From: Candidatus Omnitrophota bacterium | GTDB lineage: Bacteria; Omnitrophota; Gorgyraeia; Duberdicusellales; 4484-171 | Length of the DNA stretch: 13,378 bases | Direction: 5' to 3' | Assembly: GCA_003644405.1 (NCBI GenBank) | Contig: QNCE01000029.1 | Span: 1 to 13,378, forward strand | Shown here: in pieces, positions 13,237 through 13,378 of the stretch | How positions within the stretch are numbered: the stretch's first letter is position 1 | Layout: every line of letters begins with the position of its first letter | Notes under the pieces: generated by a model | The model's input: only the letters and a program-made list of their open reading frames with translations | What the model was told of the DNA's origin: nothing | The model's database searches: none | Made by a program: the position numbers and the translations under genes

Positions 13237-13378
13237 ATAATTGTAAAAAATAATTCTGGACATTCCCCAAAAAATAACCCTGAATTTCTCTAATGCGCTA
13301 TAATCCAGTGAGCTAAGAAAATTAAAATCTGATTAGCTGCAAAGGTGAAATTTTAGGTTAAACCCGGATTTTGCATTA
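13237..13378. other. Gene-free end of window
   Basis: No open frame of note. A TATAAT occurs at 13299-13304 without a matching -35, which could belong to a gene starting beyond the window. Confidence 0.4.

Noticed and set aside
13360..13378. End of an insertion sequence (AACCCGGATTTTGCATTA)
   Set aside because: The sequence vaguely recalls transposon ends, but no partner repeat or transposase is in the window.

Overview
The window is AT-rich DNA with tightly packed, mostly plus-strand genes. It comes from a diderm (Gram-negative-type) bacterium, because it encodes a TolC-like outer-membrane channel, a periplasmic adaptor and an RND pump. A predicted iron-sulfur flavoprotein and the style of the proteins suggest an anaerobic, probably uncultivated lineage. 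The phylum cannot be fixed from the sequence alone.

Layout. (1) 1-3434: the 3' end of an RND efflux pump overlaps an alpha/beta-hydrolase gene. Next comes a single-domain HUH (Y1, IS200/RAYT-like) transposase gene bracketed by two copies of the same perfect palindrome. After it lie a small PII-like protein gene, an iron-sulfur flavoprotein gene broken by one frameshift, and a decayed second copy of the PII-like gene. (2) 3439-5028: an MFS exporter and a PaaI-type hotdog thioesterase. (3) 5029-5612: a gene-free stretch holding a fragment of the transposase C-terminus, a compound palindrome of the same family, a GC-rich patch, and an array of TATGTTAAC half-sites. (4) 5613-6402: an HTH antitoxin / Fic-Doc toxin pair preceded by that array, with a possible third mini-gene. 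(5) 6403-6792: no confident gene. (6) 6793-12690: a promoter followed by five overlapping genes: AbrB-type regulator, TolC-like channel, MacA-like adaptor, MacB-like ABC transporter and MATE exporter. (7) 12733-13378: a small four-helix membrane protein, then a second decayed 3' end of the PII-like gene.

How it fits together. Four efflux classes (RND, MFS, MacAB-TolC, MATE) sit within 13 kb, so this is an export/detoxification island. The strongest less obvious pattern is a PII-like gene, or its fossil, beside each efflux cluster: intact after the RND/hydrolase pair, decayed directly before the MFS gene, and decayed after the MacAB/MATE operon. That suggests repeated duplication of an efflux-associated PII-like module followed by decay. 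The second pattern is a RAYT-like transposase and its palindrome family, with one intact locus and one fossil locus that keeps both a piece of the protein's C-terminus and the right-end palindrome arrangement.
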